Assembly: GCF_002234675.1 (NCBI RefSeq)
Contig: NC_019860.2
Coordinates: 16,794,536 to 16,858,535, forward strand
Reading direction: 5' to 3'
Length of the DNA: 64,000 bases
From: Oryzias latipes
Taxonomy: Eukaryota; Chordata; Actinopteri; Beloniformes; Adrianichthyidae
Shown in pieces: positions 24,108 to 35,986 of this stretch. Numbering within the stretch: the stretch's first letter is position 1; each line of letters begins with the position of its first letter. A model generated the notes under the pieces. The model was given only the letters and a program-made list of their open reading frames with translations. It ran no database searches and was not told the DNA's origin. The position numbers and the translations under genes are program-made.

Positions 24108-24760
24108 GGAGGTGTTTGAGTAAAGGCGAAGGGGGTGGTTCAAAAATGAGGAGTGGCGTGAAGAGGAATTAATCGAATCTAACAGCCGATCCAGATCTTC
24201 CCCTTTGAAAGGAGATAGTCCCACAAGAATGAGGACCATTACCATATTCATCATCTAATATTGCTGTGGAGGAGAAGCGTGCAATATCTTTTTTGACCGT
24301 CTTTCAACGTGAGCGTACAGACTTAATTTTTAATTGTTTGTTAGCAACAAGTCCGCTCAACAGAGTTGCTTTGCTGTTGCCGTTTGGTAATAAAAACCCA
24401 TTAACCTTGCTGTCACACACTGCACAGATAAATATATACATATGTGGTTGTTACACTGCCATGCTGAATCACATTATTGTTTTGTTACAGTAACTATTGG
24501 GCCCATTACTCTCTGCCACGGCGACGGGCTGGAAGCAGCGTGGAGATTTAATTGTAGGCGAGGCGAGCAGCTGGATTGAAGAGTTTTAACAGTGATATCA
24601 ATAACCCAGAGCCACCTTAGGCCCGTATAATTTTCCATCTCTCCTGACAGAGCGGAAGATGGAAATAATCAGTCACAACACCAGAGAGACAGCCTCTAGG
24701 ACCCCGCGTGACATCCAGCGACATTGGTGTCCAGAGGGCAAGGCTCCCTGTGCGACTGTG
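23680..24760. promoter_or_regulatory. Candidate regulatory islands around a TG microsatellite
   Basis: Unique sequence with balanced composition and no open gene structure. The part at 24.5-24.75 kb (ATTTAATTGTAGGCG, TAATCAGTCAC) has typical homeodomain-like cores. Conservation is untested. Confidence 0.2.
24077..24104. repeat. (TG)n microsatellite
   Basis: About fourteen TG units. Confidence 0.95.
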
Positions 24761-25760
24761 TGTGTGTGTGTTTTTGAGTTAACGATAATTGGCGAGATCT
24801 CACCGGTTCTAAGCAACAGATCCTCAAAAAGCAACATCTATGTCCATGTGGTGCCTAATTTGTAACTTTTAAAGTTAGGATGAATCTGGAAAATGAACTT
24901 ACAAAATCTTAAACTTTGTTGTAAATATTAGAACCAATATTAACATTCAATTAAACACTACCTCAGATCTCCATCTAGCCATTTATAGTAATGGAAATGT
25001 ATTCCCATAATGAGGCAGAAGATCACAGGGCCAATTTTCAAACCAGCACAGCATCGGGAAACCCCCCCCTTCGTCCCGATTGTCGCCAGAAGTGGCAAAA
25101 CCTGTAGATTTGGAGCAACCTTACACAGATTTCAAGTGTAATTGAAACTCCAGTCAAAACACAAGGAGGCTAGGCAAGTGTGATTCTTTAATTGGCTCTG
25201 ATTTTGTCAAAATCTGTTCTGAAAAAACATCCCACTACACCACAGATAAGACTTTTTATTGAACTGTTTAAATTGTTACTTTTAGTTCAGTTTTAAGGAT
25301 TCAGATTTCCAATAATCATAATTAACAAAAAAATGATGATTATTATAACTATGCAGTTTTATTTCAACACACTTTGCTTATAAACCTTCATTAAGAACCT
25401 TGCCATGCACAAAATAAATTTAACATGACAATTTATTTAAAAAAAACGTATTTTTGTGACAACCATTCAAAAGGATGTTCTCTTATCTTTGTATTTGCTG
25501 ACACCTTGTGGTGGACAGGTGCACTGCCCATTTAATCAGCACGTTGAAAAAATATTTGAGGAAACAACATTATGAGATTCGGTGCATTCAGAAATTAATT
25601 TTCTTTGAGTTTATATTGTAAAAAACAAAGTGTCCACATTAACACTGCCAGTTTCAAACTGAATTTCAAGACAGAAGTCTTCACGAGGTTCATGAGTCAT
25701 AGACAGACATGATTTGTACACAGACCAAAAGCTAATAATTTCCAATGAAAGCCATTTACA

Positions 25761-25896
25761 TTAACCCATAAGAACCCATGGTGACATCAGTGTAACAGAA
25801 AAATATTAGAAATGTGTTATGTGTTCCACTTGGTTTTTGGTATATTCCACATAATTGTATATCTAAAGAAAATGTATCTGGGTTCTTATGGGTTGC
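25761..25896. mobile_element. 136-bp TTAA-flanked MITE
   Basis: TTAA at 25761 is followed by CCCATAAGAACCCA; the right end has the exact reverse complement TGGGTTCTTATGGG (25879-25892), followed by TTGC instead of TTAA. The ends and the TTAA fit a piggyBac-like non-autonomous element. The terminal sequence differs from family A. Confidence 0.65.
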
Positions 25897-26127
25897 ACTG
25901 CAGAACATAAGTTAAATAAAAAAGGTAGCTTTTTGCTGTAGTGCTTCTTTTAAATTTCTCAAAAAGTCACTGCAATTGAACCTGTAAAACTTGACTGTAC
26001 AAGCACACATTACACATCCCTTCTAAGACATAGATGTTTATGATAAACATGTATACCTTAATAGGGATGTGTACATACAAAGATACCTTAAACTGAAACA
26101 GACCAACAAACTTCAATGCAACAGGTT

Positions 26128-26625
26128 TTTTCAGCAGACTCCTGGCTGGCCAAATCCTGATTTATGAAGCAGTTTTATGGCAAAACCCAGCTTCACATAG
26201 GACTGTTACTTAAAGCTCTGAAGAAGTACAACTTAACTAAACCTCCACAGTTCGATTTCTGCTAGGGGTATAAAATAAACTACATCCACTACTGCCTTGC
26301 AAAAATATATAACTTTGATAACAAGAAACAACTACTTCACAAAAAACACAGTTCTTGAGCGTCTATCACACCAGCCAGGTGTGAAAAAAGTTTTTTCCAT
26401 TCTCGTTTTAACTTGTTTTGTCAGCAGTCTCCTGGCTGGTGAAGCACACGCTGATTTACAAAGAAGTTTAGTTGTAAATCCATCTTCTTCATTTAAAACT
26501 CTTAAACCTCCACAGTGGTGTTTCTATTAGGGGCCAAAATAAATTGCATCCACTACTACCTTGTAGAAATATTTCTTTGGCAACATTAAGTAACTACTTC
26601 ACAAAAAACACAGTTCTTAAGCATC
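26128..26625 (+). repeat. Diverged tandem duplication, two units
   Basis: Unit 1 (about 26128-26370) and unit 2 (about 26417-26625) share 'tcctggctgg', 'aaacctccacag', 'catccactactgcctt' and 'caactacttcacaaaaaacacagttctt' in the same order. The similarity is interrupted by small indels, so the duplication is old. Confidence 0.75.
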
Positions 26626-26772
26626 TTGAATTTAAAAAGTATTAGTTTTACTAATATTATTTATTTACATCTATTTAAAAATGTCCTTCAATAATATTTG
26701 TAATTAACTCACAGCAACAATTGTTAAAAACCAACCCATGTCATTCTTATAATGATACCTTCCATTCTTCCC

Positions 26773-26803
26773 AAGTTAAATTAAATTAAATTAAATTAAA
26801 TAA
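26773..26803. repeat. (AAATT)n short tandem repeat
   Basis: Five or so AAATT pentamers. Confidence 0.85.
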
Positions 26804-27099
26804 AGAGGTAAGTATTCAATGCAGAAGTTATACTCCTTTCTGTACTGGATATGGTAGTATATCAAAATGTAAGTAAAGCTATGAGGAAAAACAAACTTAA
26901 AACAGCAAAAAATAATTGATAACTGAAGTACATTTGGCAACATTTGTTTAATCAATTAAAGGGAATGGGAAGAAATGTTTTTAAATAACATTACTTCTGA
27001 CAAAGTTTTGTGGACACGTGGGATGAACAATTTATTTTTTAAGAGACTCAAATTACAATTTTGTCTTACAATAACTTTGCTACATAAAAAAGTACCTTG

Positions 27100-27226
27100 A
27101 ATGACTGTAGGGTAAAAGAGGGAGGGAAGAAGGGAGAGGTGGAGGTGTGACAGAGAAAAGAGGAGGGGATAAAGAGTGAAGGCTGCAGGTTAGAGAGAGC
27201 AACAGAGACCAAAAGCCTGAAACCAG
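27100..27226 (+). other. Candidate 5' untranslated exon of the NHL gene
   Basis: A purine-rich stretch ends in a strong donor, GAAACCAG|GTAAGAG (exon end 27226). The next strong acceptor with a pyrimidine tract on this strand that leads to a gene is CCTTCCAG|GGCC at 31498, 33 bases before the NHL start codon. Joining them would give a leader exon and a 4.3-kb intron. No transcript evidence is available. Confidence 0.35.
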
Positions 27227-28402
27227 GTAAGAGTTGATTGTTTCCTCATATTCTGATATAAAAACTGTTTTGCCTCATAAAGTTTACAAAATTTATTCCA
27301 GATCAAATTTTCAATATGTACTAAGCGGGAATATTATGCCTTAAAATGGTACAATTTGCTGGAAAACATATGTTTTTCCAAAAGAAAACCCAACTTTTTC
27401 TATTTCTATTGAATTAAAGTCCATGTAAGCCAGCACCTTGAAATGACGGTGAACAGCTCGATTGTTGTGGATGCTGGAATGCTTCTAAACATCCCGGATA
27501 GTATCATTCCTATTTTGGTCTGGGCATCTCTGTGAAGGTCGCACGGTTACTTAGCAACTCCCATTCAACATTAAAGTAGGTAACCGGAGAGGACTCTGGG
27601 ATTTATTATTAAAAGACCCAAACAAAGCATCCATAACTTACGACTAATTTCACTTTTTTTACTACATTTATTCAAAGATTTAAGACATTTCACACACATT
27701 TATTATATTTTCAAACCAAAAGAAGCATTACTTTGCAGGAAGAAGGCATTCTTATTGTGAACAGGTGATGGTAAACTGACACCACTTTTTCCATCCTTCT
27801 GAAAGACTTGTTGTTTCGGTCCAGGTGACTGAAAACCTTTCAGGTCTACACTATTAACACACAACTCAGAATATGATCCATATGTGCACAAAAGAACCCT
27901 TTTTCGTTGCTGATGCCTCCCCAACCTTGTTAGACGGATGAAAGAACGAGTTCAGAGCCAGTCCAAGTGACAATGGGGGTATGTGCTGCAGTCGGAAGCA
28001 GCAATCTGAGACGACTGCTGTTGATGAGTGGAAAGGATTCTGCACAGTCTGTGCGTCAGTGCTCATTTAACGCTAGGAATAATTAAATGATCCCTTTCAG
28101 ATGGTTTTGATACCAGACGGAAGGCATGTAGACATGCTGACTGAGGTGAAGATAATCAGGTGAAGTCTGACGAAGACCTCTAGGTGGAGGAACGGCGGTC
28201 ATCTGAGAGGAGCACCCATGAGAAACTGAACACTGACTGAAAGAGATAATGAAAGGGAGCCTGTGACCCAGTTTTAACACAGACGGGTCCCCTGATGCAG
28301 CTCCTTCAACAGGTGGGTCGAGTGTTTTTCCAGTGAACAGAAAGGTACATTTACAAAACAAAGGAGTGTGAAAGAAAGATTCTTGAGGTGTGATAAAGGC
28401 AA

Positions 28403-28410
<8 letters not shown>

Positions 28411-28464
<54 letters not shown>
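28411..28464. repeat. (TA)27 microsatellite, left flank of retrotransposon
   Basis: An A run (28401-28411) passes into pure TA up to the first base of the retrotransposon. Confidence 0.95.
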
Positions 28465-30618
<2,154 letters not shown>

Positions 30619-31532
30619 TTTTTCTCCTTTCTAGTTTTAAAGATTTCCATTTTCATGTAGTATTTACACTACGAAATGGTGAATCGCCTGTTTTTGTCCC
30701 TTTCTACCAGATTTTGCTGCAGTTTCTACAAAGAACATCCTGGTGTTTTTGGTCATTTAAATAGCTTCGGGCACACAGTGGAGAAAACGGAAAAACTGGA
30801 GTCTAAACTTCAGCAAAATAGAACATATTACAAACTGTGAGCTTTTAAAACGTTTGTTTGCCACCTGATTTTTGGATAAGTGGTACATTTTTTCAAGGCG
30901 TCATAGGTTAATGTGTAGTGGCCAACTGTTACCTAGATACATTTGCATACTTGAATGTTTGAAATACTTGGTTGTCCATTTCTGGACCTAAATCATTTCC
31001 CTAAAACACATTTTTATATTTCTTTTTGTCTTTGTTTTAGCTTAGGTTTTTTAAGCAGCTTGTATATTTGTAGGTACTTTTTATTTAAATGAAATGTAGG
31101 TTTGTTATACATATTTGGGTTCAAAATAGAAGGTTTAAAGTTAAACCATATTATGGGAACCTTGTTTGGACTCTTGTTTTTGTTTACATTACAAAACTTT
31201 AGCACCAGAAATCCTCCCCTGTTCTAAAAATAATATTAAGAGTTAGTATAAGGTTATGAAACAAATTCAAAACAAATCCATATTTTAAGTAGATACTTCT
31301 AGTAGAAACTTCTAGTATACACTTCTAGATGACTCCTTTTTGCATAAAGAAACTTTCCAAAGATGTTTGCTTTTTGGGAGTTTGAGGGTTTCAAATTAGT
31401 GGGATTGTCACCAGCAAGAAAGTATTTAAGACATGAGGTAAAAGGTTAAAAACTCTGGTTCTAATGTGTTTCTATGTCCTCTTTTCTTTCCTTCCAGGGC
31501 CTTAAAAGGAGTAAAAATCTACTCATTTCATA

Positions 31533-34073
31533 ATGTTGATGAGACCGCACTCTGAAAGAAGAGCCCTGCCTGGGTTCTCGGCCTTGTTGTCCTCTAGGTT
31601 TTCCAAGCAGTGGAACACGAGCTCCTCACCCTCCTTGTCCTTCCTCCCACAAAAATCTCTCTACGCACCTCCAGCTCCTGCTTCGCCTCCTACTTGGGTG
31701 CAACAGGCACTTGTTAACCTGGAGCAAGGAGAACAAGAACTTCAGAGCCTCAAGGAGCGACAACAAGCTGAAGTAGAAGAGGTAAATCGCGAATTGGACA
31801 ACGCCATGATTGAGGCTCAGCGGGAGGAGCGGCGCCTTCTTACAAAGATTGAGCAGGACCACAGGGAAGCCCAGCGGCACCTCAGTCAAGTGAAAAGGGA
31901 GAATTCTGCAGCTGTAAGGGTTGTCCAGTCACTTCTTGATCAGCAACTTCGAAAGATTGGGCAGATTAGGGAGCAGATTCAAAGATGGGGAAATACAGCT
32001 GGTGAAGCTAATAAACATCAACTACAAAAAGGTGTAATGGAAGTCACTCAACCATGGGAAATCTCTCTAACCCTTAAAAGGGTTATATTCACCCCAAAAT
32101 CCCAATCCAAAACCATTAACTTTGGAGAAGTGGAGGTTCGGGAGCAGAGTATGGCCTACCCCGTTGGTGTGTGTGGTTTTCAAGGGCAGAAGTGCCCCTT
32201 GCACTCAGGTGATAGAGCACTCTCAAACGTGATTCCTCTAGAAATTAGAAAGGAACCTAAACAAGCAAGAGGTGGGAAACGGTGCAGCATAGAGGAGAAC
32301 ACGGGAAAGGCTTGTGTTGTTTATAAAACCAATCTGTCAAGCTCAACTGAAAACAATGAAGAGCGGAATTCCTCAAAGTCCCCCACACCAAGATCCTATG
32401 GGGTTTCCGAGTCCTCTCAAGATGAAGATACAGGTTCAGACCTATTCGTTGATATTCCACCAATCTCCAGCCAAGGTGAATCAGAAGGTGATGAATCAGA
32501 TGGAAGACAAAGTAAAACAAGGAGGCGCATCACCATGAAAGGCAAAAGAAGACAGAAGGCCTTGGTGTCATGTGAAGAATCATCCTACTCTCCTAAAGAA
32601 ACAAAGGACAAAAGCAGGGATTCATCTATGTCTCCAAAGGCTACTCATAAGAGCTTACTGTCTAAGCAAAGTCTTTCCAAAAGACATCTTGCCCTTTCAG
32701 AACAATGCCTATTGAGAAAGAAGAATTCAAACGAATCATCGGTGGACAGTGAAAGCCCTTCGTCCCCCATAGAAAGTGAAGATTCCTATTCCACCTACAC
32801 ATTTAGCACTCCAATTAATGGATCTCTGAAGCAAGAGCGCTCCCGTTCGTTTTCTACAACTGATCTCTCAAGCAAGTTACGCCCTTTGATAAATGGGAAC
32901 AGGACCGAATGCAGAAAAGTTAGAAAGGTCAACAGGTTACGTCTCACCTCTGAACCATCAACCTTTGAGCAAAAAGACAGAAATAAGCTAGAATCTGACA
33001 AGGAAATTGCAGATTCTATCAAGGGACCATCTGCTACCCAAACCTCTGCTGCACAGAATTTGAGCCAGAAACATGTGAACAGATCTCAGTCTATGCCAGC
33101 ACTTGAATGTGATGAATTACATCAAAGCAAAGAACGACACAAGTATGACAGCGAAACAATCTGGCCTGACCTGAAAAACACAAAGGAAGAAGGCGGTTCA
33201 ACTGCTCTGGGCTCTGCTCATCTTGTCAAGCAGTTTGGAAAACAAGGTTCTGGCCGAACTGACTTTAACCTGCCAAGCGGTGTCCATGCAACTGTCAGAG
33301 GACAGGTGTTTGTGGTGGATTGTGGCAATGCTCGAATTCAAGTGACTGATCTAAACAAAAATGTTGTACAACAAGTCTCTCCCTCTGGATCAGAAAGGTC
33401 TTCCCGAATCTGCAACTACTTTGACGTGGCAGTAAATTCAAAAGGCCTGATTGCCTTGACCTGCGCTGCAGAGCGAGCTTTGTTGGTGTTCAATCGACAC
33501 GGACGATTCTTGCAAACATTTGGAGGCACAGCGATTGGTTCCACCAACGAGGGGCTGGATGCTCCCAGAGGGGTCACCGTAACGAGTCAAGATGATTTCT
33601 TGGTTGCTGACATCAAACGAGGCACCCTGACAGTGCTGAAACTGGATCCCAAAACTGGGACCAGGCTAGAGCGCACAGTTGTAACTGGATACCACAGACC
33701 CTACCTGGTAGCAGCCTGCCTAACCACTGGGCTAATGGCTATATCTGAACGAGGGAATGAGTCCGGACGAGTTCCTTGCATTCGAGTACTGGAGCCTGGC
33801 TGGAACACTATACATATCCTTGGAGTGTGTTCTGGCATGGGGCCCGTTCTCACTTGCCCATGGGGCCTTTGCATTGACAGCGATGGCGATGTCTTGGTGG
33901 CAGATTGGGGCAAGCAGCGCCACTGTGTATTTATCTACCCCTCCAAGGGCGTTGGCTGGTCTCTGGTGTCTGAAAACCTCAATAACCCACGGGGTCTCGC
34001 ACTTCTCCCAGACGGGCATGTAGTGGTGTCAGACAGCATGAATCACTGCATCAAAATCTATCGCTACAAGTAA
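31533..34073 (+). CDS. RING-less NHL-repeat protein (TRIM2/3/32-like C terminus)
   Basis: An 846-residue protein with its whole coding region in one exon; an acceptor (CTTCCAG, ending 31498) lies just upstream, so at least one leader exon is likely. The N terminus has no RING or B-box. A long coiled coil spans roughly residues 60-150 (Glu/Gln/Arg-rich, EQGEQELQSLKERQQAEVEE region). A Ser-rich, charged, probably disordered segment spans about 260-560. The last ~270 residues form an NHL beta-propeller, starting VKQFGKQGSGRTDFNLPSGV, with repeats around VFVVDCGNARIQV, FLVADIKRG, VLVADWGKQ and VVVSDSMNHCIKIYRYK. NHL domains in TRIM proteins bind protein or RNA; the partner here is unknown. It lies 1.9 kb upstream of hemopexin in the same orientation; mammalian HPX neighbours TRIM3, also an NHL protein. 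A specific orthology is not claimed. ATTAAA at 34182 is a possible polyadenylation signal. Confidence 0.8.
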   Translation: MLMRPHSERRALPGFSALLSSRFSKQWNTSSSPSLSFLPQKSLYAPPAPASPPTWVQQALVNLEQGEQELQSLKERQQAEVEEVNRELDNAMIEAQREERRLLTKIEQDHREAQRHLSQVKRENSAAVRVVQSLLDQQLRKIGQIREQIQRWGNTAGEANKHQLQKGVMEVTQPWEISLTLKRVIFTPKSQSKTINFGEVEVREQSMAYPVGVCGFQGQKCPLHSGDRALSNVIPLEIRKEPKQARGGKRCSIEENTGKACVVYKTNLSSSTENNEERNSSKSPTPRSYGVSESSQDEDTGSDLFVDIPPISSQGESEGDESDGRQSKTRRRITMKGKRRQKALVSCEESSYSPKETKDKSRDSSMSPKATHKSLLSKQSLSKRHLALSEQCLLRKKNSNESSVDSESPSSPIESEDSYSTYTFSTPINGSLKQERSRSFSTTDLSSKLRPLINGNRTECRKVRKVNRLRLTSEPSTFEQKDRNKLESDKEIADSIKGPSATQTSAAQNLSQKHVNRSQSMPALECDELHQSKERHKYDSETIWPDLKNTKEEGGSTALGSAHLVKQFGKQGSGRTDFNLPSGVHATVRGQVFVVDCGNARIQVTDLNKNVVQQVSPSGSERSSRICNYFDVAVNSKGLIALTCAAERALLVFNRHGRFLQTFGGTAIGSTNEGLDAPRGVTVTSQDDFLVADIKRGTLTVLKLDPKTGTRLERTVVTGYHRPYLVAACLTTGLMAISERGNESGRVPCIRVLEPGWNTIHILGVCSGMGPVLTCPWGLCIDSDGDVLVADWGKQRHCVFIYPSKGVGWSLVSENLNNPRGLALLPDGHVVVSDSMNHCIKIYRYK

Positions 34074-34181
34074 ACTTTTCAGTACAGTCAAGGCGTACTG
34101 CCTTCCCAAACGCTGTGCTAATATGAGTTGAATCTGCTTCTCTCTACCTCTTTCATGTTTAAAACATTTGTGTAGAAAACA

Positions 34182-34187
34182 ATTAAA
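34182..34187 (+). terminator. Possible poly(A) signal of the NHL gene
   Basis: ATTAAA 109 bases after the stop codon, the nearest poly(A)-like hexamer. Confidence 0.35.
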
Positions 34188-34189
34188 CA

Positions 34190-35900
34190 TTTGATGATTT
34201 TTTTTTTAATGGTTAAAATATGCCGGAATTTCAGCAATAGAAATCACCCTGGAGTATATGTTGCAGCAGTCAGAAAATTCCTAATAATGAAGAAAAAATA
34301 CACAGGTTGTACTATAATTTAAGTCACACATTTCATCTTGACAGGCAATCCATAAAAAAAAGAATATAGGCTAAAAATGTCTACACTTCGCTAACGTAAC
34401 CCATTGATGCTTATTAGCTATATGAATATAGAAAATGATTGTCAGGTATGTTCGCACAAAACATTAACAGTTATTAAGAAATACATAATAGCACAAAGAA
34501 CATGCTAGAAGGCCAACTAAGACTCTTGGTATTGGTCCTAGTCATAAAATCCATAGATTTCCTCATCCTCCATGTCCCTTTTAACTCCACCAAACTCGGT
34601 ATTAGACAAAGTGACACTTCTTCAGCAAGGCTTTCATCAACAGACTCCGGATCAATTCTACAAACTACAACATCAAATCTATAATATATACGTTGACACT
34701 CCTTATTCTACAGTGTGATCAGCCCTCTATGTGCCCAATTACTTTATGATAATGAACACCTCGTCAGGCTTTTCCCCCCTAGAAAATAGATAATAGTTGT
34801 ATTGTTGTTGCTTTGTTTTAGTTCTGCTAAGAACAACAAAGTCGCACATTGATGACATCAAAGCAGCGACATGTCCAAAACAAGCGCCGAGAGCAATGTA
34901 AGACGCATTTTAAGCTGTGTAAAATAAAAAGTTAATACAAGTAAATAGTTGGACCCTTGTTTTTTATACTTGAGAACACAACAAAAGCTATGGATTTAAA
35001 TTGACGATGCCCTAAAAAAAAAAAAAAAAAAAATCAATAAAAAATTTAATTTTTTTTTTTTTTTAAATCACACGCTAATTTGTCTGTACTTAATTAATTG
35101 CGATTAATGTGATAAATATCTCTGATACGTAAATAAAAAATAAATCAAGCACTGGGAGTAACAGCAGCATCGAAAAACCCTATACAATTCACACCTAAAT
35201 ATAAATTGAACCCACGACCAAACGATACAAAAACGTGACTTATACTCTGGAAAATATGGTGGACAGAAACATAATAGCAAGGCTTCAAAGTCATATGACA
35301 AGTTTTTTTCTTTGAATACTTAAAAGATCATACTTATGTTGGAATCATACATAATATTTTGTCTTTATTTATTACTTATGAATAAAATGTGGCATCATTC
35401 CTATGAAAAACAATAATGCTTTGTAATCCTGCTAAACCAAGTGTTGTTTGCAGACAACATTAAAAGTTGATTCAAGTTCAATTTTGTGTTTTCTGTCTAT
35501 TGCAAATCTTCTCAATAAGACTTGAAAGTGTGTAGAGTAGATTCACAAGACGCCATTAATGGGAAAATAAAGTCTGTGTAGAGGACGCAGTAAGAAAAAG
35601 TGACACAATGTGTCTTAAACTGACCAACATGCAGCTATCAAACTTAAAAGGTGTAAAACATTAACCTAATGGATCAATAGTACACTACATAGACTACCTT
35701 AAAGGGAACACAAAACATTTGTTTTTACCTAATTTATAACATATTATTTCCAGCGAGTGATGAAGGGATTTCACAACAGATGACAGTGAATAATTTAAAA
35801 TATTTGCATTAGTTTTGTAACTGCAAAACTTCCAGTTCTTTCCCTGTGCAAACAAACACAGAACCACACACACAGTTTCCTAACATCCAGCCCACACAGA
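34190..35900. other. Intergenic spacer between NHL gene and hemopexin
   Basis: AT-rich, with A/T homopolymers at about 35012-35062 and a single mariner-like end at about 35234-35262 related to the element at 13.7 kb. No gene is seen. Confidence 0.5.
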
Positions 35901-35906
35901 TTTGAG

Positions 35907-35945
35907 GATAAAAGAGCATGTTAAGCTGCTGCATAGCTGCACTTC
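35907..35945 (+). promoter_or_regulatory. Candidate hemopexin core promoter
   Basis: GATAAAAG at about 35908 lies 79 bases before the start codon and could act as a TATA-like box for a start site near 35940. Inference from spacing only. Confidence 0.3.
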
Positions 35946-35986
35946 ACAGCTCTTTGCTCCAGTGGAGAGATTTCCGCAGGACAAGG

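Larger units (their letters stand above)
17318..27100. other. Gene-free region with repeats and unique islands
   Basis: No spliced gene or convincing ORF is present. Repeats are listed separately (families A, B and D, a LINE fossil, a TTAA-type MITE, poly-G, TG microsatellite and a 290-bp-spaced duplication). Unique moderately GC-rich islands at about 19.68-20.15 kb and 23.68-24.76 kb contain many ATTA/TAAT cores and could be enhancers. The remainder is AT-rich. Confidence 0.5.

Noticed and set aside
23856..24254. A 132-residue minus-strand frame
   Set aside because: It runs through the TG microsatellite and has no domain or splice context.
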